Source: Rhizobium sp. Leaf453
Lineage (GTDB): Bacteria; Pseudomonadota; Alphaproteobacteria; Rhizobiales; Rhizobiaceae
DNA: 64,000 nt
Direction: 5' to 3'
Assembly (NCBI RefSeq): GCF_001425605.1
Contig: NZ_LMRG01000001.1
Location: 687,597-751,596 of the forward strand
This document shows, in pieces, positions 51,317 through 59,608 of the stretch. The notes below the pieces were generated by a model that was given only the letters and a program-made list of their open reading frames with translations, was not told the origin of the DNA and ran no database searches. The translations under genes were made by a program, and so were the position numbers. Each line of letters starts with the position of its first letter. Position 1 is the stretch's first letter.

Positions 51317-52675
51317 TCAGCCGATGAAGGTGTCGTACAGGAGCTTCAGATTGAGCACGACGATGATCGAGGCGACGAGCCAGGCGATGGCGGCGACATA
51401 TTTCGGGATGACGAAGGTGCCCATCTTCTTTTTATCCGAGACGAAGCGCACCAGCGGGATGACCGCGAAGGGCAGCTGCATCGACAGGATGACCTGGCTG
51501 AACACCAGAAGCTCCGCCGTTCCCTTTTCGCCATAGAGCCAGGTGACGACGACGACTGGGATGATGGCGATGCCGCGGGTGATCAGGCGGCGCGCCCATT
51601 GCGGGATGCGCAGCCGGAGAAACCCCTCCATGACGATCTGGCCCGCCAGCGTTGCCGTCACCGTCGAGTTGAGGCCCGACGCCAGCAGCGCCACGGCGAA
51701 CAGGGTGGAGGCGATGCCGAGGCCCAGCAGCGGCGACAGGAGCTCGTAAGCCTGGCCGATCTCGGCCACGTCGGTGCGGCCATTGGCGTGGAAGACGGAA
51801 GCCGCGATGATCAGGATGGAGGCATTGATGAACAGAGCCAGCATCAGCGCGATCGTGCTGTCCGTCGTCGCCCACTTGATCGCATCGCGCTTGCCCTCGT
51901 CAGTGCGCTTGTAGGCACGGGTCTGGACGATGGACGAATGCAGATAGAGGTTATGCGGCATGACGGTGGCGCCGATGATGCCGATGGCGATGTAGAGCAT
52001 GGCCGGGTTGGTAACCACCTCCGACGACGGCAGGAAGCCCGAGAGAACAGCCGCAACCGGCGGGGCGGCGGCAGCGATCTGGATGATGAAGCAGCCGGCG
52101 ATGACGATCAAAAGCGCGATGACGAAGGCCTCGAGATAGCGGAAGCCTTTGTTCATCAGGAGCAGCAACAGGAAGGCATCGGCCGCCGTGATCAGCGCGC
52201 CGCCGATCAGCGGAATGCCGAACAGAAGCTGCAGCGCGATCGCCGTGCCGATGACTTCAGCCAGATCGCAGGCGATGATCGCCGCCTCGCAGGCAAGCCA
52301 GAGCAGAAAGTTGACGGGGCGCGAATAGGTATCGCGGCAGGCCTGTGCCAGGTCGCGGCCGGTGGCGATGCCAAGCCGGGCGGCCAGTGCCTGCAAGAGG
52401 ATCGCCATCAGGTTGGAGAGCAGAATGACCGTGAGCAGCGTATAGCCGAACTGCGATCCACCGGCGATATCCGTCGCCCAGTTGCCCGGGTCCATGTAGC
52501 CGACCGAGACCATGTAACCCGGCCCCATGAAGGCGAGCAACCGACGGAACCAGAGCCCTCCGGAAGGCACCGCAATGCTGGCATTGACTTCGGGAAGGCT
52601 TGGTCTGGGGTCTTCCTTGGGGCTGGCGAAGGTCCAGCTCTGCTGCGGTGGAAGGGCGGCTTGCGAATCGGACAT
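51317..52675 (-). CDS. mntH: Nramp family Mn2+ transporter MntH
   Basis: A 452-residue Nramp transporter, starting at MSDSQAAL (52675); a longer frame to 52735 crosses the palindrome. Metal-binding DPGN is at residues 62-65 ([16 protein letters not shown]) and MPHNLYLHS at 239-247. Eleven spans are visible. It takes up Mn2+ with protons through the inner membrane. It is divergent from mntR with the palindrome 52737-52757 between them, so manganese repression is expected. It ends at a strong terminator. Confidence 0.95.
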   Translation of the reverse strand: MSDSQAALPPQQSWTFASPKEDPRPSLPEVNASIAVPSGGLWFRRLLAFMGPGYMVSVGYMDPGNWATDIAGGSQFGYTLLTVILLSNLMAILLQALAARLGIATGRDLAQACRDTYSRPVNFLLWLACEAAIIACDLAEVIGTAIALQLLFGIPLIGGALITAADAFLLLLLMNKGFRYLEAFVIALLIVIAGCFIIQIAAAAPPVAAVLSGFLPSSEVVTNPAMLYIAIGIIGATVMPHNLYLHSSIVQTRAYKRTDEGKRDAIKWATTDSTIALMLALFINASILIIAASVFHANGRTDVAEIGQAYELLSPLLGLGIASTLFAVALLASGLNSTVTATLAGQIVMEGFLRLRIPQWARRLITRGIAIIPVVVVTWLYGEKGTAELLVFSQVILSMQLPFAVIPLVRFVSDKKKMGTFVIPKYVAAIAWLVASIIVVLNLKLLYDTFIG

Positions 52676-52736
52676 GCACGGTCTCCGGATGCGGAACGGT
52701 CTTGGGCACTCGAAAGCTATGCCAAGGCCCAACATT

Positions 52737-52757
52737 ATGCAATAGGCTATATTGTAT
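52737..52757. promoter_or_regulatory. Candidate MntR operator
   Basis: Arms ATGCAATA and TATTGTAT match at seven of eight positions around GGCTA. It lies 62 bp upstream of mntH and 123 bp upstream of mntR. GGCTAT-type centres also occur in enteric MntR boxes. Confidence 0.6.
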
Positions 52758-52879
52758 CGATAAGGCTTTTTCTTGGGGCCGTCTGCGCAGTGGATGGCGG
52801 GATAAACCGTTATGAAAAATTCAAGCCCGTGCTATGAAATCGCAAAAGCCGTTAAGATGAACCGCGAGGATCATACCTT

Positions 52880-53329
52880 TTGCCGAAACGCCCCGTTCCA
52901 CGCACCGATCCGCTTCCAGACGCGGACATTCATTCCGAGGGCTTCCGGCAGACCCGCGAAGCCCGTCGCGGTGCGCTGGTGGAGGATTATGTCGAGTTGA
53001 TCGCCGATCTGATCGAGGATGGCAATGAGGCGCGTCAGGTGGATATCGCTGCCCGTCTCGGCGTCGCCCAGCCCACCGTCGCCAAGATGCTGGCGCGGCT
53101 GGCGGCCGAAGGTCTCGTCTCGCGCAAACCCTATCGCGGCGTTTTCCTGACAGAGGCCGGCCAGAAGGTGGCGCTGGAAAGCCGCGCAAGACACCAGACG
53201 GTGGAAGCCTTCCTGCGCTGCCTCGGCGTCAGCCCGGAAACAGCGCGCATCGATGCCGAGGGCATCGAGCATCACGTCAGCAGCGAAACACTGGAAGCCT
53301 TCCGCCGCTTCATTCAGCGCAAGACCTAG
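52880..53329 (+). CDS. mntR: Manganese-responsive regulator MntR (DtxR family)
   Basis: A 149-residue DtxR-type repressor very like enteric Mnt[41 protein letters not shown], the recognition helix [20 protein letters not shown], then [30 protein letters not shown] carries the Mn ligands. It should repress mntH when Mn2+ is plentiful. The start is unusual: a TTG at 52880 with GAGGAT upstream, since the ATG at 52857 is out of frame. The stop overlaps the stop of the convergent EamA gene by 4 bp. Confidence 0.93.
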   Translation: MPKRPVPRTDPLPDADIHSEGFRQTREARRGALVEDYVELIADLIEDGNEARQVDIAARLGVAQPTVAKMLARLAAEGLVSRKPYRGVFLTEAGQKVALESRARHQTVEAFLRCLGVSPETARIDAEGIEHHVSSETLEAFRRFIQRKT

Positions 53330-54204
53330 CCGGCCCGCAGCCGGCGTCCGAACCGTTCACCGAGAATGATGATCATGCCGGCGGCAAAGATCAGGCCGGC
53401 ACCGATGAACACCTGCGATGCCGGAATATCGCCCCAGATCAGAAAGCCGAGCCCGAAAGCCCAAATCAGCGACGAATATTCGAACGGCGCCAAAACCGAG
53501 ACCGGCGCCCGCCGCATGCCCTCGAACAAGGCATATTGACCGATGCCGGCGACCAGTCCGGTTCCTGCCATCAGCGCGACATCGGTGAGGCTCGGCGGCA
53601 CGTAATCGACGGCAACGGCGATGCCGGTGAACAGGATGAAGAAGCCGCTGGAAATCGTCATCTGCACCAGCGTTACCTCCTGCAGCGCCGTCTTGCGCAA
53701 AAGCACGGTCGAGATCGCCCAGAACACGGCGGCCTGCAGCGCCAGCCAGACCGGCAGGCTGATCTTCATGCCGGTGCCGAACGGATCGGTGGCGATCATT
53801 ACACCGACGAAGCCGACAAGCACCGCGATCCAGCGCAGCGGCGGCACATGCTCCTTGAGGATCGGCACGGCAAGGATAGTGATGAGGATCGGCGAGGCAT
53901 AATAAAGCGTCGTCAGTTCGGCGAGCCCCAGATCGCGCGCTGCTGTGTAATAGGACAGCCAGGCGGCCAGCAGCAGGACATTCCGTATGAACATCGGCTT
54001 CAGGACCGGCGAACGCCAGGCGCGGCCGACCAGCGATTTGCCGCCGACCGTGAGGCAGATCGAGAAGATCGTCACGCTGCGCACGAACAGGATCTGCCAG
54101 ACCGGCAGGGCCACCACCAGCCATTTGACCGCAGCATCCTGCAGGGAAAACAGGAAATAGGAAAAGATCGTCAGCAGAACGCCGGAAAGGACGGAGGGAT
54201 TCAC
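53326..54204 (-). CDS. EamA (DMT superfamily) transporter
   Basis: A 292-residue protein with ten hydrophobic spans in two EamA repeats: [55 protein letters not shown] and the second half with [43 protein letters not shown] proteins export small metabolites; the substrate is unknown. I choose the GTG at 54204, since GGAG lies 8 nt upstream. Longer frames to 54330 begin with a non-membrane Arg-rich stretch. It shares 4 bp with the mntR end. Confidence 0.88.
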   Translation of the reverse strand: MNPSVLSGVLLTIFSYFLFSLQDAAVKWLVVALPVWQILFVRSVTIFSICLTVGGKSLVGRAWRSPVLKPMFIRNVLLLAAWLSYYTAARDLGLAELTTLYYASPILITILAVPILKEHVPPLRWIAVLVGFVGVMIATDPFGTGMKISLPVWLALQAAVFWAISTVLLRKTALQEVTLVQMTISSGFFILFTGIAVAVDYVPPSLTDVALMAGTGLVAGIGQYALFEGMRRAPVSVLAPFEYSSLIWAFGLGFLIWGDIPASQVFIGAGLIFAAGMIIILGERFGRRLRAG

Positions 54205-54348
54205 GGAAGTCTCCAAGTGCACGACGCAACGTCGGCATGGCCCGTGATAGCGCGGCACGCGGCGGCGGAAAAGGCTTCGACCTGTGGCGAAAAATGGGGG
54301 TGCCCCGACCCCGCTTTTTGGCCGCGCCATCCGTTTGCGAGACCGTTG

Positions 54349-55434
54349 CTAAACTCCGATCAACGACAGCATGATGAAGGTAGCGAACAGCACGAAATGG
54401 GTCATGCCCTCGATCGCGTTGGTCTCGCCATCGTTGAGGTTGATAGCGGCGGCGATCAATGTGATTGCCACCATCACTGTCTGCACCGGCGTCATCGCCA
54501 TGATGAACGGCTGACCGGTATAAAGCGCGATCGCTTCCATCACCGGCACGGTGAGGATGACGGTCGACAGCGAAGCCCCGAGCGCGATGTTGACGACGGC
54601 CTGCATCCGGTTGGCAAGGGCTGCCCGCATCGCTGTCATGATTTCGGGCGAGGCGGAAATGGCCGCGACGACGAGAGCGGCCATGACCGGCGGCGCGCCA
54701 CTGCCCTTCAGGCCGACCGTCAGCAGGCCGGACATCACCTCCGCCAGCACACCGATGATGACGACACCAGCGATGAGGATCGCGACAGACAAGGCAACCG
54801 GCTCTTCTGCCAGGGTCCGTTTTTGCGCGCCTTCCCGCTTCGGATAGCTGTAGCTGAAGAAGTAGCTGTGCGCGCCGACCTGCATCTTCAGGAAGACCGC
54901 ATAGAGCGTCACCATGGCGAGGATGGTGAAGCCGGAATAGACATGCCACTTCGCTGCCGGCACGAATTCGGGCACAACCATCGAAATGCCCATCGCCGTC
55001 AGGATCATGACGCTATAGGTGCGGCTGGAATCGTCGTTATACGGCTGCTCGCCATGCTTGAGACCGCCGAGCAGCGCCGCAAGCCCCAGAATACCGTTGA
55101 TATCCAGCATGACCGCGGAATAGATCGTGTCGCGCACCAGCGTCGGCGAGATATCCTCGCCACTCATCATGATCGCCAGGATGATCACCTCGACCAGCAC
55201 GGCCGACAGCGTCAGGATCATCGTGCCGTAGGGGTCACCAACCTTGGCGGCCAGTACCTCGGCATGATGGGCAACGCGCATCGAGGCAAGTACGATGGCG
55301 ACAACGAGGGCCGCGGCACCGGCAAGCGCCGCCACCTGCCCCATCCCCAGCAGCGCATGCTCGAACATCATGCCGAAAGCGGCAGCGAGAACGGCAGCGC
55401 CGAGCAGAAATTCGGATTTCACGATGGAAGACAA
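54349..55434 (-). CDS. Calcium:proton antiporter (ChaA/CAX family)
   Basis: A 361-residue cation antiporter with 11 spans and the two acidic CAX motifs: GDPYGTMILTLSAVLVEVIIL (Glu in span 3) and AISASPEIMTAMRAALANRMQ in the second half. LGASLSTVILTVPVM also fits ChaA. It expels Ca2+, or Na+/K+ at high pH, in exchange for protons. The start is likely the TTG at 55434 (LSSIVKSEF) after GAGG; an ATG at 55500 is in frame but its extra residues look non-coding. Confidence 0.88.
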   Translation of the reverse strand: MSSIVKSEFLLGAAVLAAAFGMMFEHALLGMGQVAALAGAAALVVAIVLASMRVAHHAEVLAAKVGDPYGTMILTLSAVLVEVIILAIMMSGEDISPTLVRDTIYSAVMLDINGILGLAALLGGLKHGEQPYNDDSSRTYSVMILTAMGISMVVPEFVPAAKWHVYSGFTILAMVTLYAVFLKMQVGAHSYFFSYSYPKREGAQKRTLAEEPVALSVAILIAGVVIIGVLAEVMSGLLTVGLKGSGAPPVMAALVVAAISASPEIMTAMRAALANRMQAVVNIALGASLSTVILTVPVMEAIALYTGQPFIMAMTPVQTVMVAITLIAAAINLNDGETNAIEGMTHFVLFATFIMLSLIGV

Positions 55435-55649
55435 ACAGGCGCCTCGCGCTTGGCGGAAGGGGATTTCAACCAAGTATAGGTGGAGGGCCGGACATTTCAA
55501 TCAGAGCCATGGCTCAGGGGCAGATATGAGGATTATTTTCCTCTTTCGCTTTACTCCAACCCGCATTTTCGCTAATCTTCCTGACCGAGACAGAAGCCGG
55601 ACCAGCCAACCGAAAGCGTCGCGCTTCACCGCCCGCAGGATATGCAACG

Positions 55650-56318
55650 ATGTTTTCCCATGACCGTATCTGGAGCGCGATCGACGCGCTCGCCGAACGT
55701 CATCAGCTATCCCCTTCGGGCCTTGCCCGCCGGGCCGGGCTCGATCCGACCTCGTTCAACAAATCCAAGCGCCACTCCGCCGACGGCCGCGAACGCTGGC
55801 CTTCGACGGAATCGATCGCCAAGGTTCTCGACGCCACCGGCTCTACCATCACCCAGTTCATGGAGTTCCTGCGCCCGGGGCCGGCTGCGGGTGGCGCCCT
55901 GCCGGAGGGCGCCTTTCCGCCGCAGAGTGGCTCGATCCCGCTGCTGGGCTTTGCCCAGGCCGGCGCCGGCGGCTTTTTCGACGACGGCGGATTTCCGGCG
56001 GGACAAGGCTGGGACGTGGTCGAATTTCCGGCCGCCCCCGGCGCCAAGGCGGGCGTCTATGCGTTGGAAATCCAGGGCGACAGCATGCTGCCGCTCTATC
56101 GGGACGGCGACGTGCTGATTGTAGAGCCCGGCGCCCAGATCCGGCGTGGCGACCGCGTCGTGGTCAAGACGATCGAAGGCGAGGTCATGGCCAAGATACT
56201 GGTCCGTCAGACCGCGCGCAGCATCGAACTGCTCTCGCTCAATCCCGACCATCCGAACCGAAGTTTCGAGTTGAGCGATGTCGAATGGATCGCCCGCATC
56301 ATCTGGGCCAGCCAATAG
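55650..56318 (+). CDS. LexA-like S24 peptidase-domain regulator with HTH
   Basis: A 222-residue XRE/LexA-type regulator. The helix-turn-helix is in residues about 5-65 (SPSGLARRAGLDPTSFNKSK, SIAKVLDATGSTITQF). The C-terminal S24 domain has the catalytic Ser S145 in QGDSMLPLYRDGD and Lys K173 in DRVVVKTIEG. An Ala-Gly pair in GFAQAGAGG may be the cleavage site. It may respond to DNA damage or phage-like signals. Its stop is 14 bp before the SNase-like gene, so the two could be an operon. Confidence 0.9.
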   Translation: MFSHDRIWSAIDALAERHQLSPSGLARRAGLDPTSFNKSKRHSADGRERWPSTESIAKVLDATGSTITQFMEFLRPGPAAGGALPEGAFPPQSGSIPLLGFAQAGAGGFFDDGGFPAGQGWDVVEFPAAPGAKAGVYALEIQGDSMLPLYRDGDVLIVEPGAQIRRGDRVVVKTIEGEVMAKILVRQTARSIELLSLNPDHPNRSFELSDVEWIARIIWASQ

Positions 56319-56331
56319 GACAGTTTTCCTG

Positions 56332-57309
56332 ATGAAGAAGCATCTGCTCACCGCCGGCGGCGGCCTTCTCGGCATTGCCCTGACGATCGCCCTGCTGATG
56401 AGCGGCGCATCCACCATTCAGGGGCGGCAGGCAGCGGATACGCCGGATTTCACGCTCGAGACACCGGATATGAGCGATGTTCCGGACCTTGGCGGAGACG
56501 ACATGAGTACGGATGTTCCGGTCCCCGGGGCGGATGACGGGAAGGCTGACGGCGCGTCCACGGATGGAGAACCGATCGGTGCAGGCCAGATGGACGGCGG
56601 CAAGGTCGAGGGCGGCGCGCCACTCGACGATCCGACCAAATCCAATCCCGCGCTTTCCGACCCCGACCCTTCCGGCTCCGCGTCGCCTCAATCCGATGAA
56701 AGCGGGATGATCGCACCGCAGAACAAGGTTGTGCGCGGCATCGCTCCCGAACAGTTCGGCCTGCCCGAGGACGTCACGACACAGCCGCTGGAGCGGATCG
56801 AGGCGCGCAAGTCACTGTCGAATCCGGTTGCCAAGCCGGAGCCCGTCCCGGTCGTGCTGCGCCATCCCATCGCCCTGTCGGCCGGTCTGATCCGCTTCGG
56901 CGACAGGCAATTGCAACTGGAGGGCCTCGCGCCGCAGGACGCGGAGCGGAGCTGTGGCGATGGCGCGAAATCCTGGCCCTGCGGCGCGGTGGCACGAACC
57001 GCCTTCCGCAATTTTCTTCGCGCCCGCGCCCTTCTGTGCATCGTTCCAAAAAAAGGCTGGCAGGGCACCGTGACGGCTGACTGCACCATCGGCAACCTCG
57101 ATCCGGCCGCGTGGCTGGCGGAGAACGGCTGGGCGGAGGCGTCTGCGGGATCACCACTTGCGGGCAAGGTGGACACTGCTCGAAAGTCCCGACTTGGCTT
57201 CTATGGGGACGATCCGCGGGATTTCAGCGCGGCATCGGCACCTGTCGACGAGACGCTCATCCCCGGCGACATACCCGCGGACACGGTTCCCGCAGAGCAG
57301 GGCTTGTAA
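56332..57309 (+). CDS. Exported SNase-like (thermonuclease) domain protein
   Basis: A 325-residue protein from the ATG at 56332. An N-terminal span (LLTAGGGLLGIALTIALLMS) is a signal anchor, then about 110 residues of acidic Asp/Gly/Pro-rich linker. The C-terminal domain (about residues 175-300) matches the SNase-like fold: RFGDRQLQLEGLAPQDAERS, CGAVARTAFRNFLRARALLC, TVTADCTIGNLDPAAWLAENGWAEA and ARKSRLGFYGD. Catalytic Arg and Glu are not all clear, so nuclease activity is uncertain. It should be periplasmic. It follows the LexA-like gene closely. Confidence 0.82.
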   Translation: MKKHLLTAGGGLLGIALTIALLMSGASTIQGRQAADTPDFTLETPDMSDVPDLGGDDMSTDVPVPGADDGKADGASTDGEPIGAGQMDGGKVEGGAPLDDPTKSNPALSDPDPSGSASPQSDESGMIAPQNKVVRGIAPEQFGLPEDVTTQPLERIEARKSLSNPVAKPEPVPVVLRHPIALSAGLIRFGDRQLQLEGLAPQDAERSCGDGAKSWPCGAVARTAFRNFLRARALLCIVPKKGWQGTVTADCTIGNLDPAAWLAENGWAEASAGSPLAGKVDTARKSRLGFYGDDPRDFSAASAPVDETLIPGDIPADTVPAEQGL

Positions 57310-57363
57310 GCCGTCCTCTTTGCCCATACCTGTCAAACCGCCTGCAGCAACGACGGATATCCC

Positions 57364-57774
57364 ATGCCCACGACCCTCAGCCATCACGAAGCCCTCATCT
57401 ATGTCATGGTGATGATGTCAGCGGTTGATACCATCATGACCGACGACGAACTGGAGCGCATTGGCCGGCTGACCAGCTTCCTGCCGGTCTTCGACGGGTT
57501 CGATGACGAGCACCTGACCCACACCGCCCGTGAATGCGCCGCCCTTCTCGGAGGGCCGGAAGGTCTGGACATCACGCTCGAAGTGGTGCGTGAAGCTCTG
57601 CCGACACGCCTCTACGACACCGCCTACGCGTTGGCGGTCGAAATCGCTTCGGCCGACCTTTCCATCCGCCAGGAGGAAATCCGCCTGTTGCAGCTGTTGC
57701 GCGACCGTCTGGGCTTGGACAAGCTCACCTGCGCCGCGATCGAACGTGGCGCCATGGCCCGCTTCCGCAAATAG
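57364..57774 (+). CDS. TerB family protein
   Basis: A 136-residue all-helical TerB-like protein: EALIYVMVMMSAVDTIMTDD carries the metal-binding acidic start, ELERIGRLTSFLP and ALAVEIASADLSIRQEEIRL the repeated EF-hand-like acid block (ADLSIRQEE), and LLQLLRDRLGLD the closing helix. TerB is linked to tellurite resistance and stress. It is monocistronic, between the SNase-like and sterol-desaturase genes on the same strand. A role in metal stress is inference. Confidence 0.85.
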   Translation: MPTTLSHHEALIYVMVMMSAVDTIMTDDELERIGRLTSFLPVFDGFDDEHLTHTARECAALLGGPEGLDITLEVVREALPTRLYDTAYALAVEIASADLSIRQEEIRLLQLLRDRLGLDKLTCAAIERGAMARFRK

Positions 57775-57846
57775 GCTACCTCACGTCAATGTGCGTCCTC
57801 GGAAAAGCCGGCCGCATTAAGGTGAATGCGGCGGCAGGAGGTTGGC

Positions 57847-58683
57847 ATGGCGGTTGAGATATTCGGGATCAGCGAACCCGTCTGGCGGCTGTTTTGTTTC
57901 GCGACCATCTTTCTGGCGCTCGCGCTCCTGGAATTGCTGCATCCGCGGCTGGAGCGCCCGGAACTGATGCGTGCACTGAAGGCGCGCCGCTGGTTCACCA
58001 ATCTCTCGATTCTTGTCCTCTCGTCGCTCATGCTTCGCATCGTCTTTCCAGCGGCGGCGACAGGCGTGGCTTTATGGGGAGAGATTCACGGATACGGTTT
58101 ACTGCCGATAGTAGGGCTACCGCCGCTCATCGCCGGCGCGCTGGCCTTCGTCATCCTCGATTTTACAGTGTGGCTGGAGCATCTGCTGTCGCACAAGGTC
58201 CCCGTCCTGTGGCGCATCCATCGGGTGCATCACAGCGATACCGGTCTCGACCTGACGACGGCACTGCGCTTCCATCCGCTGGAAATCCTGTTGTCGATGC
58301 TGTGGAAGTCGGCCGTCATTCTCCTGATCGGCGCGCCTGCCGTCAGCGTCCTGATCTTCGAGATCGTCCTGAATGGCGCAGCGATGTTCAACCATGCAAA
58401 TATAAAGCTGCCGGCCCGGCTGGATCACATGTTGCGCCGGCTGGTCGTCACACCCGACATGCACAGCGTCCATCATTCGTCGCAGCCCGACGAAACGGAC
58501 AGCAATTACGGCTTCAATCTCTCCCTTTGGGACCGCCTCTTCGCCACCTATCGTGCGCAGTCGCGGCAGGCGCCGGAGGATATGCGCATCGGTCTTGACT
58601 CATACCGGAACCCGTTGCCGCAACGCCTGGTTTGGTCGCTGCTGCTGCCGTTCCGGCCGCGAGACACGGACCGGCTTCAATAG
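57847..58683 (+). CDS. Sterol desaturase / fatty acid hydroxylase family protein
   Basis: A 278-residue membrane di-iron enzyme, from the ATG at 57847 after AGGAGG. The His boxes are present: H112/H116 in WLEHLLSHKVPVLW, H125/H128/H129 in RIHRVHHSD, H143 in RFHPLE, and HSVHHSSQ near residue 207, as in fatty-acid hydroxylases and desaturases. Four spans flank them. It oxidises lipid acyl or sterol-like carbons in the inner membrane; the substrate is unknown. Its stop overlaps the end of the convergent solute-binding gene by 7 bp. Confidence 0.9.
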   Translation: MAVEIFGISEPVWRLFCFATIFLALALLELLHPRLERPELMRALKARRWFTNLSILVLSSLMLRIVFPAAATGVALWGEIHGYGLLPIVGLPPLIAGALAFVILDFTVWLEHLLSHKVPVLWRIHRVHHSDTGLDLTTALRFHPLEILLSMLWKSAVILLIGAPAVSVLIFEIVLNGAAMFNHANIKLPARLDHMLRRLVVTPDMHSVHHSSQPDETDSNYGFNLSLWDRLFATYRAQSRQAPEDMRIGLDSYRNPLPQRLVWSLLLPFRPRDTDRLQ

Positions 58684-59549
58684 ATGCCGGCAGGGAAATA
58701 ACGCAGGTAGATTTCGTTGAGCCGGCCCTTGCGCGAAAGCTCAAGAAGCGCATGGTCGATCGCCTGGGTCAGCGCCGGGTCGCCTTTGCGGTTCATGATC
58801 GCCAGGCCTTCGCCGAGGAACCGCTGCGAGAAATAAGCCCCGTCGAGCAGAACACAGCAATTGCCCGCCTCGCTGCCCGCCGTCCAGAACGACAATTGCA
58901 TGCCGTCCGAAAAGACCGCCGCCATCTTTCCCTGCTTGAGCGCCAAAAGCATTGCATCCCGGGTCGGGAAGGACATCATTGTCAATTTCGGAAAAAAAGC
59001 CTTCGCCATGGCCTCATGCGTCGTGCCTGTGACGACGCCGATGGGCCTGTTGCCGATCGCAGCGACAGACAGCGCATTGCCCATTGCCTGCCGATTGGCC
59101 GCGAACCGGGCCGGCAGTTTCATGAAGACACGCGAGAAGGCGAAACGCTGGCGCAGTTCCGGGCTGATCCCCAACCCGGCAACGACAGCCTCACCCTGGC
59201 CGTCTTCCAGTGCCGGTTGCAGTTCGGCAAAGGTCACCGCCTGGATCTGGCACTTGGCGGCAATGTCGAGTTCGCGGCAGATTTCCCGAACAAGGTCGAC
59301 ATGAAAACCCGACAGGCGGCCCGACTGGTCGATGAAATTGAACGGTGGGAAGTCGACCGTCGTCAAAAACCGCAGCCGCGCCAGACCGCTCAAATCCGGC
59401 TTGGCGATCCGCTCTCGCGCATCGAAGAGCAGCGGCATGTCGTGAACGCCATCCTCAGCGTGCGACATGGCCGAAAAAGGCGCAACCAGAAGCACGCACA
59501 ACGCGAAAATCCCATAAAATTTTAGGGATGCACGGAAAGCGCGTGTCAT
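58677..59549 (-). CDS. Family 3 solute-binding protein
   Basis: A 290-residue periplasmic binding protein of the amino-acid (SBP_bac_3) type. A signal peptide is present (KFYGIFALCVLLVAPFSAMSHA, cut near residue 31). RFLTTVDFPPFNFIDQSGRLSGFHVDLVREI is the domain signature, and AVVAGLGISPELRQRFAFS, GVVTGTTHEAMAK and LGEGLAIMNRKGDPALTQAID complete the fold. No permease or ATPase gene is adjacent, so it is an orphan and may sense rather than transport. It is divergent from the glycosyltransferase at 59609. Confidence 0.88.
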   Translation of the reverse strand: MTRAFRASLKFYGIFALCVLLVAPFSAMSHAEDGVHDMPLLFDARERIAKPDLSGLARLRFLTTVDFPPFNFIDQSGRLSGFHVDLVREICRELDIAAKCQIQAVTFAELQPALEDGQGEAVVAGLGISPELRQRFAFSRVFMKLPARFAANRQAMGNALSVAAIGNRPIGVVTGTTHEAMAKAFFPKLTMMSFPTRDAMLLALKQGKMAAVFSDGMQLSFWTAGSEAGNCCVLLDGAYFSQRFLGEGLAIMNRKGDPALTQAIDHALLELSRKGRLNEIYLRYFPAGIY

Positions 59550-59580
59550 TATGATATTCCCGGGGTCAGGTAAGGGGATA

Positions 59581-59598
59581 TTGCCGCGCGAGCGGCAA
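59581..59598 (+). promoter_or_regulatory. Stem-loop just upstream of the glycosyltransferase start
   Basis: Arms TTGCCGC and GCGGCAA with loop GCGA (a GNRA tetraloop), 10 bp before the ATG at 59609 and next to GGGGAT. It may slow translation or be chance. Confidence 0.35.
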
Positions 59599-59608
59599 CG
59601 GGGATTTT

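Noticed and set aside
51200..52837. 545-residue plus-strand frame opposite mntH
   Set aside because: Translation is charged and repetitive and mntH on the other strand has all its metal-binding motifs.
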